Notes: generated by a model from the sequence alone, not told the origin. 64,000 bases of DNA from Brasenia schreberi (GCA_036023115.1 JAYKKT010000089.1:18222501-18286500); one strand, 5' to 3'; counted from the stretch's first letter, positions 21,721 to 35,600 are shown. Made by a program: numbers and translations.

Positions 21721-24700
21721 TGTAAACACCCCGAAATCCCACGAATTTCTTAAACAAATCTGGTTTTGTAAAAAGCAGCCCCAAAGGGCCATTTTGAGTT
21801 TGGAAACCCAGGAGCCTTCCAAACAACCCTATATATATGTTTTAAACTTTATATTTCAAAAACATATAATATGGCTTTTGAAAACCTTTTAAAACACGTT
21901 TTTGAAACCCCAAAGTGGCTTGGCCCGATCAAGACAGGACCAGGAGAGCCAGGAAGAGCCCGGAACCGGAGCACATGTCGAGCCCGGCACAGCAACTCTT
22001 GTATCTGATTCACACCCCAGGATCTCGAACGTCCAAGACCCTGTTCTTATCAAAATAGCATTCGAAGTCATCTCCGGAAGGCAGAAACGGAGGCGGACGA
22101 CCATGTTGGCGAAGACCCAACACAGACGGAGTACTGATGCTGTCAGGCCCCGCACGAATCGTCTGTTTCGAACCCAGCTCGAAGGAGTCAGAGTTCAGTT
22201 TGGATTGGATCTGGACCATATATATCCAGATTCCAATCCAAACCCATATGTGGACTTGGATTTGGATTTGGATCCAGAGATCCAATCCAATATCCATATC
22301 CATGGCCCACATCACCTTCTCATAAATGGAGGTGGGGCCCACTTGAAATTCACGTGGGATATTGGGCATGAGAGAGAGTGGGGGTGAAAAATATCAAGAG
22401 TGTTGTATTAAGCTTGACTTGTGTGTCAAGTTTGGGTTTAATCATGTGGGTTAGCCTAATTGAGTGGGTTTAAGCTTGTAATTAGCTAAAACCTAACCTA
22501 GGGCTGCACCAACATGGGGTGATCAAGGTCTATGGGCCATGCTAAGGGAGCTCCTTCACCTAAACCTAACCCAAAATGCCTAAACCTAGCCTAAACCCCT
22601 AATCCACCCCTAATCTGAGCCTAATCACCTAACCCACTTCCCTAATCCCGTCCTAATCCCAACCTAATCACCTAACCCACTTCCCTAATCCTTCCCTAAA
22701 CCTAGATTAATTTCCCTAAACCTAGCCTAATCACCTAACCTAGCTCACTAAACCTCACCCTAAAACCCAACCACCTAACCTAGCCCTAAACCCCTAAACC
22801 ACCCTTAGCCCACGATTTACCCAAACCCCTAGTTTTAAAATATCTGGCCAAACCCTTTCCAGCCCACCTTATCTACATACCACCCTACCTAAACCACCTA
22901 ACCACTACCCTCAGCCCAGCCCTAACCGACCTACCCATCCCCTATTTAAACCCCCCTCCTTGGGGGCGGGTTTTCTAAGTGGGAGCCCTCACCTCAGCCC
23001 AGCCGACTCCACTCTCCAACCTGTCCGCCTGCTCCACTCCCCAACTGCTCCACCTGCTCCATCAGCTCCACCTGCACCGCCACCTTCCCTCTTCCATCCA
23101 CCACCACCATCCCTCAGCCGGACGCCATCACCTCCACCCAACCGAACCAGCCAACAGCCACCTGCCCGCCTGCTTCCCACTTCATCCGCCACCTCTCCCC
23201 ATTCGGTAAGTACCCCAAACTCCCTCAAAGCCCCTCTCTACCACCTCTCCACTCTTATCCACCCATCCTACCTTCATCTCAGCCCTTTTGCCACCACCAC
23301 TTTAACCTAGCCGAACCCAGCATAGCCCAAACTGCCGGCCACTACCTAGCCATCCTTTCCCATTCGGCCTTCCCCTAGGTGTCCTATTCGGCCTTCCCAC
23401 TAGCTCACCTTTTAGGTCCAGTCTCCCTAAACTCTCAACTCCCCTAGTGACCCTAAGAACCCACACATTTCAGCCCCTTTAAACCCCCTACTTTGAGGCG
23501 ACATCTACTTGCCACCGGCCACCTTCGAGGCGCCTATCCCGTGCCCCACTTGCAGCCGACCAGCACCTTTGATCACCTACCTTCGCGGAGCTCCCGTTTG
23601 CAGCCCAAGGCCAAGCCCACGCTCAAGCAAGACCTCTACGGACCAGCTACTCGTAAGTGTCTAAACTCGGTCCTTAGTTGTATACTTGCTTGAGATTCAA
23701 TTTGATACGGGGTTGTAATAACGGAGCATAGTCTCCCCCCGCTTGTAATAACGTGGCTTGGCACAACCACACACGTACACTCTCTTAGTCGTGCACGATT
23801 TTTAGCACACTGGGCCTAATCAGCCCCTAATATATAAGTGTACATATATACTTTCATTTTCGAAGGGTTTTGTTTAAGTTGGGTGCGTTGTCTTTCAATT
23901 CAAACACTCACACACATTGAGCTTTCGCTCTTAGTTGAAAGACCCAAGTAAGGGCCGACCTATACTATTTGGGTTTCATTTCTTGTCGTGTGAGTAAGTC
24001 TTTCAATTCAAGCACTCTCACACACATTGAGCTTTCGCTCTTATTTGAAAGACCCAAGTAAGGGCCGACCTATACTATTTGGGTTTCATTTCATGTCGTG
24101 TGAGTAAGTCTTTCAATTCAAGCACTCTCACACACATTGAGCCTTCGCTCTTACTCCCAAGACCTTAGTCAAGGCCATACTGCAATTTATATTTGGGTTT
24201 AATTTCATGTCGTGTGTGTAAGTCTTTCAATTCAAGCACGCACCCACATTGAGCCTTCGCTCTTATTTGCAAGACCCGAGTAAGGGCTCATATACATAAG
24301 ATATATACATATCTCCCTTCGGTTATTTCCCTTCGGTTATTTCCCTTCAGTATTGTCTTTACATTTCGGGTTTTCCCTTTGGAGTAGCGTGAGTTTGCAT
24401 TGCATCTACGCCATACCACGAGGTAGGACGCATATTGCATCAAAGCAAGCCCCGCTCGAATTCGCCCATGTAGTGGAGTGTTCATAACACACAAACTAGG
24501 TGGCCCGAAAAGGGATAAAAGAAAAGACTTAGGCACGTGCAAATCCACGTGATCTAAAATATGCAAATCGCATCTTAAAGACCCGAAATAGACACCTCGA
24601 ATCGCTTCGTAGACTTTCTCCCCAAAAACTCGATTTTTGCAAAGCGTACAGACTGACCCTTGCGCATCGGTGCAAGAAGGTCTGCGACGACAAGAGCTTA

Positions 24701-24866
24701 CTTGCTCACAGTCGCCACGTTTAGAAGTCAGTGTTAAAAATATCTTCGCTAGCTTAAGTAAGCTAGCTGGCACGCCCTATTTGTATACATAGGCCTTAGA
24801 CGCACGAGAAGATCCACTCCAAGCCCCCGAAAGAGGCGAAGAGTCGGGGATTTTCGCGCGTCTACA
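21721..24866 (+). repeat. E2 3' LTR
   Basis: Begins TGTAAACACC and ends TCTACA, matching the 5' LTR over its whole length with few differences. It contains TATA (22943-22950), the 44-base box (23713-23756), hairpin repeats (23890-24270) and the three-hairpin domain (24649-24767). In the latter, CTTGCGC-ATCG-GTGCAAG pairs perfectly, with C-G where the 5' LTR has U-G. Confidence 0.96.
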
Positions 24867-24871
24867 CCGGG
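24867..24871. repeat. Target-site duplication of E2, right copy (CCGGG)
   Basis: Identical to 10598-10602. The sequence that follows (CTCGACATGTGCTCCGG) continues the interrupted E3 LTR. Confidence 0.97.
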
Positions 24872-25132
24872 CTCGACATGTGCTCCGGTTCCGGGCTCTC
24901 TTTCGCTCTTCTGGTCCTGCTTTCATGAGGCCAAGTTGCTTTGCGGGGTTTCAAAATACCTTTTTAAAGGTTTTAAATCTATATAACACATATTTTAAAA
25001 CATGTATAGTTTAAACATATGTACAGGGTTGCCTGGAAGGCTCTTGGGTTTCCAGACTCAAAATAGCCCTTTGGGGCTGCTTTTGCAAAACTAGGTTATT
25101 TGAGAAATTCGTGAGATTTTGGGGTGTTTATA
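24872..25132 (-). repeat. E3 3' LTR, inner portion (right of E2)
   Basis: Completes the left LTR of E3 and matches 35692-35947. It ends GGGGTGTTTATA where the intact terminus would be GTTTACA, so the terminal dinucleotide TG of the reverse-strand LTR has become TA. Confidence 0.93.
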
Positions 25133-25179
25133 GATGCCCCTCTTTGGCATTATCCAAATTGATTTGGATAATGGCAAAG
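25133..25179 (-). promoter_or_regulatory. E3 polypurine tract with adjoining hairpin
   Basis: Reverse strand: CCAAAGAGGGGCATC next to the LTR. The 38-base inverted repeat at 25142-25179 reads CATTATCCAAAT/ATTTGGATAATG, so the C-G pair of E2 is an A-T pair here. Confidence 0.8.
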
Positions 25180-26278
25180 ACGACAACACCCCTTTCAATG
25201 TCTCCCTAGATCTATCCACGAAAATATGGGATCGTCCCAATCTTTAGCAAAATCTCACTTTTAAAACCCTGGTAGGAGGAGATATCACGCCAAAGGGATT
25301 AGTACTGGAATTTGGTCCTAAAATGGGATCATGTTATGCGTGGATATGCACATGCATGACATGGATGGGACGCCAAGTAGGGCGACCTCCCAGAGACCGG
25401 ATATGGTCGAACTCTTGAGACTAACGAAGGCCTGTTGCTCCAAGTGAGCAGACCCTATGCTATACGATGTTCGATTTTTCAAAATCTATTTACGAAAAAG
25501 AAAAACTGCTTTGAGCCTCAATCCTAAGGATCTCGAGCTCTTCGTGTTTGCCTTTGCTTGAGTCTTGACACTCGCTAATCTAGCGGAGGTTTTATAAGAA
25601 AACAAGCTACATTTCAAGATTCCTACGTCTTACTCGAAACGTCGAATTCTCAAACAAAATGAAATTCAAGTAAATGCTATTTTTACTTTAGGATTCCTCG
25701 AAATGAACCACATTTTACTTGGGATAAGCCAGGGATGGGAAAGAGATACCACGGTCCCTTCTGAAGCGTCCCGTGGTTTAAGGCATAGAAGGCGGAAAAC
25801 TGCTCTTTTTGAGCTTTTTGGCCTCTTTTTTCCTTTTTTTTATAGAGGGTCTCCCTTTGGGAGTATTTTTTCTTTAATCCCTCTTTTTCACAAGAGAATC
25901 AAATTTTCTTTTTGATTCTGGTTTCTTTCTTTTGAAAAGAGACATTGGATGGGAAATTCCCTTTATTTTGGCCATGTTTTCCTTTTGGAAGGAGAAGAGA
26001 AGAGGGGAGGACTTAACCCAAGGTCACACTCGATCCATTCCAGATCAGCCTATTTAGAAATAGCACGTACTACTTGCAAGTATCTTGCTATATTGAGCTA
26101 GGCCTTTCTTTGTAAGAAGAAGGATTTTGAAATGAAACCACGTGTTTGGAAGACTCCACTCTTTCACAAGTGCGAATTCTCTCACTCAGGGTCACACGAT
26201 TTGCCTTTGAACCTTACTTTCGAAGTTTCAAAGCAGCTATCCCTAAAGGTTTTCGAAAATGGAAATTTAACCCAAATC
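25180..26278 (-). other. E3 3' untranslated region
   Basis: Non-coding, matching the UTR of E2/E5 in reverse. The long-range stem arms are partly decayed (near 25722 and 26006), while the ACCACGG/CCGTGGT hairpin near 25751-25780 is kept. Confidence 0.75.
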
Positions 26279-29200
26279 CTACACATAATACTTCTTTAAG
26301 TATTGAATATTGATATGATCTGCTAAATTCCTACCTTCTACATCGATCAACCAATACGAGTTGTTTGTGGTGGTTGCACGTACAACATAGGGTCCATCCC
26401 ACTTGGGGCGCCACTTTCCAAGTGTATGTGGGCCACGATAGTGGATGATTTTCAAAACCCGATCTCCTACTTCAAAGTGGTGAGGTCTCATGTGTTTGTC
26501 ATAGTGTCGGGCTATCCTTTGCCATTATGCATGAGCATGATCCATAGCAAGGAGTCGCCTCTCATCTAGCAAATCTAGTTCGGCCATCCTATCATGCTGA
26601 AGCGTCTCTAGGGAGAGGTCGAGTGCAATGGATGTATGGAATGAATGCAATTGTGTATGAATGGGAAGAATGGCGTTTGTGCCATAGACCAATTTGAATG
26701 GTGTGGCATTTGTGGGAGTCCGGATGGAAGTCCTATAAGCCCATAAGGCTTCATCCAGCTTCTCGTGCCACTTTCTAACATGGATATGAATGGCGTGCCC
26801 ATGCACTTGACATGGATCACACTTTCTAACATGATCGTGACAATCCTCTTTTAGGGTGGACCAGAAATAGCCCGCTCTAAGTATTTTCATTGCCATCATG
26901 TTGGTATTAACATGACCTCCACATTCTCCATCGTGAAACTCATGCATAACAGTCCTAGCCTCGTCTAGATCGACACATCTTAGCAGGATGCCGGTAAAAC
27001 TTTTCTTGTATAAAACCTCACCCAGAATGGTGTATCGGGTTGAAAATTTACGGATGAATGCCTTATCTTTGGATGTGGCATCCTCGGCGAATCCCCCATT
27101 TTCTAGAAAACGTTTGATGTCATAAAACCAAGGTTTTTCAACAGAATCTGGGTTATTTTGGCAAATATCTAAATCGTGTGTGGATGGAGTGGGCGCATGC
27201 CATATTTCTAAGGATCGAGTCCCTGAAATGGGATCGACCTTTAGGGCTGAACCCAAGGAGGAGAGGGCATCGGCAAAGCCATTATCCTCTCTTCCTACAT
27301 GTGTGAGTTTACACGATTGGAATGACTCAACCAATCGAGTGGCCAACTTGTGATATGGAAGAAGTTTTTCATTTCGCACTTGCCAAATTTTCAAAACTTG
27401 GTTTATAACAAGGAGCGAATCTCCAAAGACATCGATGCATGATGCCCCTAGAGTTTTCGAAATCCTTAAGCCTTGTATGAGTGCTTCATACTCAGCTACG
27501 TTATTGGAACATTCGAAATCTAGGCGGATTGCTATGGGAATCTCGCCCTTTTGAGGGGATATGAGGATGACCCCAGCACCAGCCCCTCGTTGGTTTCGTG
27601 CCCCATCGAAGTGCATTTTCCACACTTGGTTTCTGAAAGAATTTGCCAAAATGTGGTTTTGAAAATGGTTTTGCAATATGCCATCATCAGGCATTTCATC
27701 AAACGTGGGATATGCATCCTCCAGGGGGAACTCAGCCACGTAGTCTGCTAGGGCTTGCCCCTTAACGGAGATCTGGTGATGGTATTTCAAGTCATACTCC
27801 ATTAGAAGGAGTTGCCATTTGCCCAATCTACCAGTGAGAATGGGTTTCTCGAACAAGTGCTTGATGGGATCAAGACACTATCCAGATCTCATGATCTAGG
27901 AAATAGTGTCTAAATTTCTGGCAGGCCTAGACTAGGGCCAAGCATGTCTTCTCCATGGCTTGATAATTCCTTTCGTAAGCCAAGAGAGCTTTCGAAATAT
28001 AATAGATGGCATACTCCTTTGGGTGTCATCCTCGTATTGAGCTAATAGAGCTCCCAAAGCATTTGCATGCACGGAAATGTAAAGCAAAAGAGGTTTTCCT
28101 TGCTTTGGAGGATTCAAAACAGGGGGATTAACCAGGTATGCCTTTAGTCTCTCGAAGGGCTTCTAACTGTCTTCATCCCATGAAAATTTCGTGCCCTTCC
28201 TCAACAGTTTGTTGAAGGGTTCGCATCTAGTCGCCAGGTTTGATATAAATCGACGAATAGACTGTAATCGACCCTGGAGGCTACAAATTTGTGTGAGATT
28301 GGAGGGTGGAGCCATGTCTATGATGGCTCGACACATAGAGGGGTCGACTTCTATACCCCTTTGGCTCACCATAAAGCCTAGAAGCTTTCCGGACTCTACC
28401 CCGAATACACATTTTTGAGGGTTTAGCTTTACTTTGTAAAGTCTAAGCCTTTCGAAAATCTTTTGCAAACATTCGATATGAGTGCATCGGGTTTTGGATT
28501 TTGCCAAGAGATCATCTACATACACTTCTACGAGCTCATGAATCTGATCATGGAAGATCGTGGTCATGGCTCTCTGGTATGTCGCACCGACATTTTTCAA
28601 ACCAAAGGGCATGACTCTATAGCAGTACCTTCCCCATGGGGTTGTGAATGTGTTCTTACCCTGATCTCGTGGACTTAATTTAATTTGGTTATACCCTGAA
28701 TAGCCATCCATAAACGAAAACATCTCGTGATTTGCAGTACTATCGACTATCAAATCTATGTTTGGTAAAGGATAATTATCCTTTGGAGTAGCTTTATTCA
28801 GGTTTCTGAAATCGATGCATATTCGAATTTTCCCATTGGTTTTTCGAACCACAACGATGTTTTATAACCAATCAGAATACGCAATGGGTTTTATAAATCT
28901 GGCTTTTAGCAGATCTTCTAAACCCTCTTTAACTTGTGCGTGTACATTCGGATGTATTTTCCTAAGCTTCTGCTTTATGGGTTTTACATCCGCATCTAAG
29001 GGAAGGCGATGTTCGACAATGCTGGGATCTATGCCCGGCATGTCTTCATACGTCCATGCAAACACACATCTAAGTAGGTTCGTAGAAATGCAATGAATGC
29101 TGATCTTTCATGCTCATGCAAACATGCGCCTACTTTAATGAGTCTGGGATTGGAATCACTCCCTAGGTTCAGCTCTATGAAATCTCCTCCTACTGAATTT

Positions 29201-29651
29201 GAAGGTCTTTCAAAATCGAGAATATTATGAAATTCTGGGAGTTCAGAAGTGGGATCTTCCTCAAGGGGATCCACTTCTGGGTTTCGATCATTCTCGTGGG
29301 TTATAGACCCGAGGGAATTTGATGCATGGATTTTTAAAAGACCTGGTTTTACACTTGGAACTTCAATTGATTTCGAAATTTTTGGTCTGGCTATGCAGAC
29401 GACGTTCCTTTCGAAACCCTTTTCTTTTTCCAAAGTCCTACCAGGAGCAGCTATGTACAAAATCTTTTTGGTATTTTGTAGATTTTTTATTTTTTTGTGT
29501 TTTTGCAAAACAAGAACTTTAGGAACTATACAAACTACTCTATTTTTGAGTTTTTGATTTTCCAATGTTTTTGGTTTTGCAATTTTTCCATTTTTTCGAT
29601 TTTGAGTTTTTCGAATGTTTTTGTATATTTATAAAAGGGACCTTCCATCAT
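26279..29651 (-). pseudogene. E3 ORF2 pol, multiply broken, integrase core deleted
   Basis: The start is ATG at 29651 on the reverse strand. Lesions: a 2-base CA insertion near 29061-29069; stop at 28862-28864 inside RT; stop at 28163-28165; single-base loss near 28020; a small deletion near 27870; stop at 26522-26524. RT keeps YVDDLL and the archaeal RNase H motifs are intact (FDGA, AEYEAL, FGDSL, FADAL). The integrase zinc finger (KCDPCQ) is followed directly by WHEKLDEALWAY. About 130 residues holding all three catalytic acids are missing at about 26776-26795, and the gap is bridged by a copy of a nearby 14-base sequence. The C-terminal GPYVV region survives. Confidence 0.93.
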
Positions 29652-29682
29652 ACCTACAAAGGGAAAACACTACGGGTTAGAC

Positions 29683-32545
29683 TCATAATAAGAGGTCCAA
29701 ATCGTAGGTTTCTTCTAGGGTAGGCTCCAGGGCACCCTTGACCCAGGTGGTCACAGGGGGTGGCTCTGGTGGTATTCGGGGAGTATAGCCGATCCCATAT
29801 TGGCTTGGGTTGGCCCTAGGAAGGATTGGCTCTAGGAGACCCTGGTTTTGTGCCCCTAGACTTTTATAGGGCATATAGCCCATGTTCAATAGCATGTTCC
29901 ATGATTTTTTTTTTTTTTAAATTCAAGTATAAATCGTGGTCCTAGAACTTGCTGTCGTCCATATTATGCACATATGGCTTCTTGTCCAGGGGTTTTGGAA
30001 ATAAGGGATGTTTGGGTCTTCCTAGAAGGGTCAGGATTGGGAGGGGGCCAGGCTTGGGTGGTCCCCTGACGTATACGACCTTCCTAGGGTGTTCTAACAC
30101 GAGCCTTGGCGGCTCAATCATGGTCTGCCCCAGGTTAGCCTCATGGGCCTGGGAACTCGACAAACAAGGGGAGTTTATAATCCCCTGAAGCTGAGGGTGA
30201 CTCTCACCTAGGATCACCACGACTTGGTCCCTGAAAGGGATCTTGACACACCTGTGGAAGGTGGATGGCACAGCGCACAAGCTGTGTATCCAGGGCCTCC
30301 CCAACAACAGGTTATAATGGGGGTGGATGTCCAAGACATGGAACACCCCCGTGTGTGTGATCCCTCTCGTTTCCATCGGGAGTTTGATCGATCCTAAGGG
30401 TCTAGACGCATTCCCATCGTATCCAGTGATAACGATGGGACTTGGGTTCACAGAAGTTAAGGTGACTCCGATTTGATACGCCACATGAAGTAGAAGGATG
30501 TTGAGCCCTCCTCCCCCATCGACAAGGCATCTGTCCAGAGAGTGGTTATTTAGAACCACCTCGATATGTAGGGCATGATTATGGGACTCGTAGGGTCTAT
30601 CTACATCATCTTCCGAAAAGGTGATGGGCGATTTTGCTCCTATTGACGCCACTTGGTCAGACAGGGATTCCAGGGTTATGTTTGAACTAACCTTAGCTCT
30701 TTCTAGAATTTTCTCTAGCACGAGTCTATGCCTAGGCGAAGTTTGTATTAGCTCTAGGATGGACATGTGGATAGGAATCTTTGAAAGATGGTTTTCGAAA
30801 TCATAAGGGTTTAAAATGATTTTCCCATTGTTTGCTTTTGGCAGAACTCTAGAAATACATGCTTTTGAGGGGCCAGGCATGCTGACCACCTTTTTAGCAC
30901 TTTGTAGGTGCGGGGGTTGATAGATCCTTCCGGATGTTGTTACTTCCCCCATGACCAACCTAGGGTTCGCACCTAATATGGCTCTAACCGTGAGTTTTGG
31001 AGCACCTTGAATCTTTAAAACTGGTTTAGCTGGGGATTCAGCTCTTGGTGGTCCCCGAATGATTACTTGGGAGAGTTTCTTGTAAAGTACAAGAGTAGAC
31101 GCACAAGTGGATTGACCAGACTCAGATGGATGCACTAGATCTTTTGAAAAGGTGAGGGTACATACCTCTTTTCCCTTTCCACTGCTACTTGCGTGCTTGG
31201 GAAAAGGTTTTTTAAAGATAGCTTGGGCTGGCTCGGGTTCCTCAATGACCTGAAGCCGGCCCTCCGCTATCAAGTTCTTAATTTTATTTAAAAGGGAGAA
31301 ACATCGCTTTGTATCATGGCCTTTGAGCCAATGATACTCGCAAAAGCGGTTTGAAAATCCCCCTTTGGAAGTGACTCCCTCGGGAATTTCGGGGAGTTCA
31401 ATCATGCCCTGGGCAAGTAGGAGGTCTAGGACCTCCGACACAAGTAGCCCCAGTGGAGTGTACTCCCATTTTTCAAAGGGTTTTTGGAAGTTTTTCTCCC
31501 TTTTGTTTTCTAATTTTTCAAAATTTTTCGAAGTGTTCGCCGGGCTTGGATCCACCCGAACATTGGCAATTTTGTGGGGTTTTGCCCCTTTGTCCATCGT
31601 GGGTAGCCCATAAGTGATGGGCTTCTCCAAGCGGGTTTTCGAAATGACACTTCCTTTCCATAAGTGATCGTATATCCCTTTCTTCAAATTGGTTTCGAAA
31701 AGGGACGCAATTTTAATCAACTTATGAAAAGTTGAGATTTTGTGAAGAGAGAGAAGGGTTTTTAACTCACTTTTAAAATTATCCAAGATGAGCATGACTG
31801 TGCATCCTTCGGATATTGGCTCTCGCACTTGCCCTAAAAGGGACCTCCGTCGAATAATGAAGGCATGCACGTCTTCGTTCATGCCTTGCTTTGTATCCCT
31901 TAAAGTGTTTAAAGTCGGCGTGACTTCTACGTTATGTGCAAATCTTTGCATAAAGCAGTTCGCTAACTCTTCAAAAGTAGCGAACTAGCTTAGATCGTAG
32001 GAAGCCAGCCATTTGGCAGTTGTGCCTTTTTGGGATAGAGGGACAAAATACACCCATTTCATCGAGTCCTTTTTCTTCTTATGGGCTCGACATGAGAAAA
32101 GTTGCAGGTGAGACCTAGGGTCTCCCATGCCATCATACCGATGGAAGTTCGGTATTTCATCGTCACTGTCTATTTCATAATCCATAGGTAGGAAATTAGA
32201 CAGGGCATAACTCCTTTTCTCTTTACTTTGCCCTTTTAGCAACTGTTGTAGGGCTTTACGATCCTTTTGTGTGAAGGACTCGTGGTAATGGTTGCCTTCC
32301 ATTACGGAGGCCTCTTTATGTTTGCGAGGTTTTTTAGGTCTTTTCTTGGCCTTTTGTTCACCATTCGATGAACATGAATCGCCTGCTTCAGCCTCTTGGC
32401 TAAGAGCATCGATCTTGGCCTCGATTTCCCTTCTAAAATCTTCTATCTCTTCTAGTTTGTTTTTATTTTTTAAAAACCTCCTAGAGTGAGAACTTGATGT
32501 GTATGAGCCCTGGCTCGACACTTCACTTGGATTTGATTTCGACAT
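29683..32545 (-). pseudogene. E3 ORF1 (gag-protease), broken
   Basis: The start is ATG at 32545 (reverse), beginning MSKSNPSEVSSQGS. A stop at 31985-31987 (TAG, others CAG) falls in the capsid region. The zinc knuckle is FCEYHWLKGHDTKRC and the protease motif CLVDGGGGLNILLL. A run of 14 T (29905-29918), read as A on the coding strand, breaks the frame before the Pro-rich tail that ends at 29683. Confidence 0.92.
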
Positions 32546-32662
32546 GCTTTCAAGCTTTCAAAATCCTACGTATAAAGTACAATAAGTAAAAGAGTTCAAA
32601 TGACACCTTCGGAAAATTTTTCGCAAGGTTTCTAATATGACTCAATTTTTTAAAAGACTCAC

Positions 32663-32680
32663 GTCCCACCGGGCGTACCA
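32663..32680 (-). other. E3 primer-binding site
   Basis: Reverse strand TGGTACGCCCGGTGGGAC, four bases from the LTR end. It differs from E5 at one position (TA for CA). Confidence 0.85.
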
Positions 32681-32684
32681 AATC

Positions 32685-35600
32685 TGTAGACGTTGAAAAA
32701 TCCTCGCCTCTGGTTCTTAGGCCTGAAGCGAATCTTTTTGTGCGTCTAAGTCGCATTTTAGCAAAAGGGCGTGCCAGCTAGCTTGCTCAAGCTAGCAAAC
32801 AAATATTTTAAAATCTGACTTCTATCGGGGTGACTGTGAGCAAGCAAGCTCTTTTCATCGCAGACCTTCTTACACCGATGCGCAAGGGTTAGTCTGTACG
32901 CTTAGAAAATCGAGTTTTAAACATGATAACCTAGGGAAAAGGTTTGAGGTGTTCGATTGGGCTGATTTGTATGGTTTCAAGTTTTATTTTCATGTGGATT
33001 TGCACGTGCCTATGTCTTTCTTTTTATCTCTTTTGGGCCAACTAGGTGTGTGTGTGCACAAGTGACCTAAGTTGGGCGATTTTGAGCGGGAGTGTGGGGT
33101 TTGCTTTGATGCAATATGCATCCTAACTCGTGGTATGACGTATATGCAATGCAAACTCATGCAACTCCAAAGGGAAAACCCGAATTGAAAGACAATGCGG
33201 AAGGGAAATGACTTAATGTAAATTTGCAAAAGGGAAATTGCAAAAGAGAAATATGGCTATATCTTAAGAGCGGAAAGGCTCAATTGTGCAAGTGTGTGTC
33301 GTGTATATATGTAAAGATTACACACACTGCTGAACCTTAAAACCCAAATCTTAAAGACATAGCCGAAGGGAAATACTTATAATATATATGGGCCCGAAGG
33401 TCGCCAACGTGTGTATATTGAAAGACAACTCACATGACTTGTAAATGAAACCAAAATATAATTGCAATATGGCCTTGACTAAGGTCTTGGTAGTAAGAGA
33501 GAAAGCTCAATGTGTGTGAGTGTAGAATTGAAATACTACGCACACAACTTAAATGAAACCCAAATATAATTGCAATAGGCCTTGACTAAGGTCTTGGGAG
33601 TAAGAGCGAAAGCTCAATGTGTGTGAGTGTAGAATTGACATACTACGCACACAACTTGAAGTAAAACACCCAAAACGAAATTGCAATAGGCCCTTACTAG
33701 GGTCTTGGAAATAAGAGCGAAAGCTCAATGTGTGTGAGTGTGAAAATTGAAAGACAACACACACAACTTAAATAAAACCCACGCAACTTAAATCATATAA
33801 GTATAGCTATATCTTAAGGGTTGATTAGGCCCGTGTGTGTAATATAATCGTGTGCAGCTAAGAGCGGAATAGGCTCAAGTGCACATGTGTGTGGGTGTGC
33901 TAAACCACATTATTACAAGCGGAGGGAGACAACGCTCCATTATTACAACCCTGTATCAAATTTAATTAAGCATAAGCAAGTCTATAACAAGGACCGAGTT
34001 AGGCACTTACGTATAGCTGGTCCGTGTGTGACTTGCTTGCACTTGGGCTAGTGAGTCGCCTTGGGCTACAAGAGGGAGCTCCTTGGATGGGCGCGGCAAG
34101 GGAAGGTGCTGGCCGAAGGATGAAGGTGCAGGTCCTGGCCGAGTGGATGCAATGCTGTCTTGGCTGGGCTTGGGGTGCTTAGGGAATGTAAGGGTGTTAG
34201 TTAGGGTGTGTCACTAAGGCTTGGGATATGTCTTAGGGAGAGGTAAGGTTGAGGGTGTAAGATGCGGCTGGCTAAGGGAAGGTAGGCAGGTGGTGTGGTC
34301 GGTTGATGGAAGGTGGCAGGTGGTGCAGCCGGGTAGGTGGGATGTTAGCTAGGCTAAGGGAAGGTGGCGGGTGTGTGGCTAAGAATGGAGGGGAGTGGAG
34401 AAGAGATGGTCTTGAGATGGGGTACTAACCGGGATGAAGGGCTGGCCGAAGGGTGGAGGTGGCAGGTGATGAAGTGATGCTGGCCGAATGGGAGGGTTGA
34501 TGGCGTGGAATGGTGTTGGTCGGATGTAGCAGGTGGCGTAGAGTGGTGCTGGCCGAAGGGTGGAGGTGGCGTGGAGTGGTGCTACTGGAAGTTGATGGGA
34601 GTGAAGTGGGTGAGAGAGAGAGAGGGCAGGTGAGAGAGGAGAGAAAGGGCTGAGTTGCCCAAAAATCTCACGCAAAACCTGCCCAAAAAGGGGGGGGGGG
34701 GTTATAGGCTTAGTGGGGTCGGTTTGGGCTGGTATTGGGGGGTCGGTTGGGCTGGTTTGGTGGTGGTGCTTTGGGGATATGGTGCGCTAGGCATTTAGGT
34801 GGGCTAGATATTTGTCTTGGGTGGTTTGGGGATATTGTGTGCTAGGCATTTAGGTGGGCTGGTTTAGTGGTTTAGGGCTTAGCTAGGTGGGTTGGGCTTA
34901 GGGTGAGGTTTAGTGAAGTGGGCTAGGTGTTTAGGCTAGGATTAGGGTGAGGTTAGGGGGATTAGGCTAGGTTTAGGGAAGGATTAAGGAAGTGGATTAG
35001 GTGATTAGGCTAGGATTAGGGAAGGATTAAGGAAGTGGGTTAGGTGATTAGGCTAGGATTAGGTTGGGTTTAGGGGGAAATGGCTAGGCAGGGTGATTAG
35101 GCTTAGGGTTAGCTTAGAAGCATCCCTTTGCATTACCCATGGACCTAGTTGTATCAAGTTGATGCAGCCCTAGGTTAGGTGTAGGTGCATACAAGCTTAA
35201 ACCCACACTCATTAGGCTAACCCACATGATTAACCCAAAACTTGACACAAAAGTCAAGCTTATCACATTTTCACTCATATTTCACTCCCCATTCTCTCTC
35301 ATACCCAAGCTTTTCACGTGAATTTCTTGTGGGCCCCACCTCCATTTATGAGAAGGTGATGTGGGCATGGATGTGGATATTGGATTGGATCTTTGGATCC
35401 AAATCTAAATCCAAATCCATATGCATGTTGGGATTTGGGTCTGGATATATATGGTCCAGATCCGATCCAAATCTGAATTTCTGACTCCTTCATGGTGTGT
35501 TCGAAACGAACGGTTTGTGCAGAGCCTGACAGCATCAGTACTCCGTCTTGCGTTGGGTCTTCGCCAACATTGTCGTCTACTCCTCTTTTCACCTTCCGGA

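Larger units (their letters stand above)
10603..24866 (+). mobile_element. E2: structurally complete Tat-lineage LTR retrotransposon
   Basis: 14,264 bases with two LTRs (3136 and 3146 bases), primer-binding site, ORF1, ORF2, 3' UTR, purine tract and a perfect CCGGG duplication. The two LTRs differ at only scattered bases and a few small indels (a 6-base gap near 11326, a 9-base extra unit near 11935, a 14-base repeat unit near 24320), so this is the youngest large insertion here. ORF1 carries two stops, and ORF2 one frameshift, one late stop and a disrupted start region. It is therefore probably non-autonomous, although its cis signals look intact. Confidence 0.97.
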
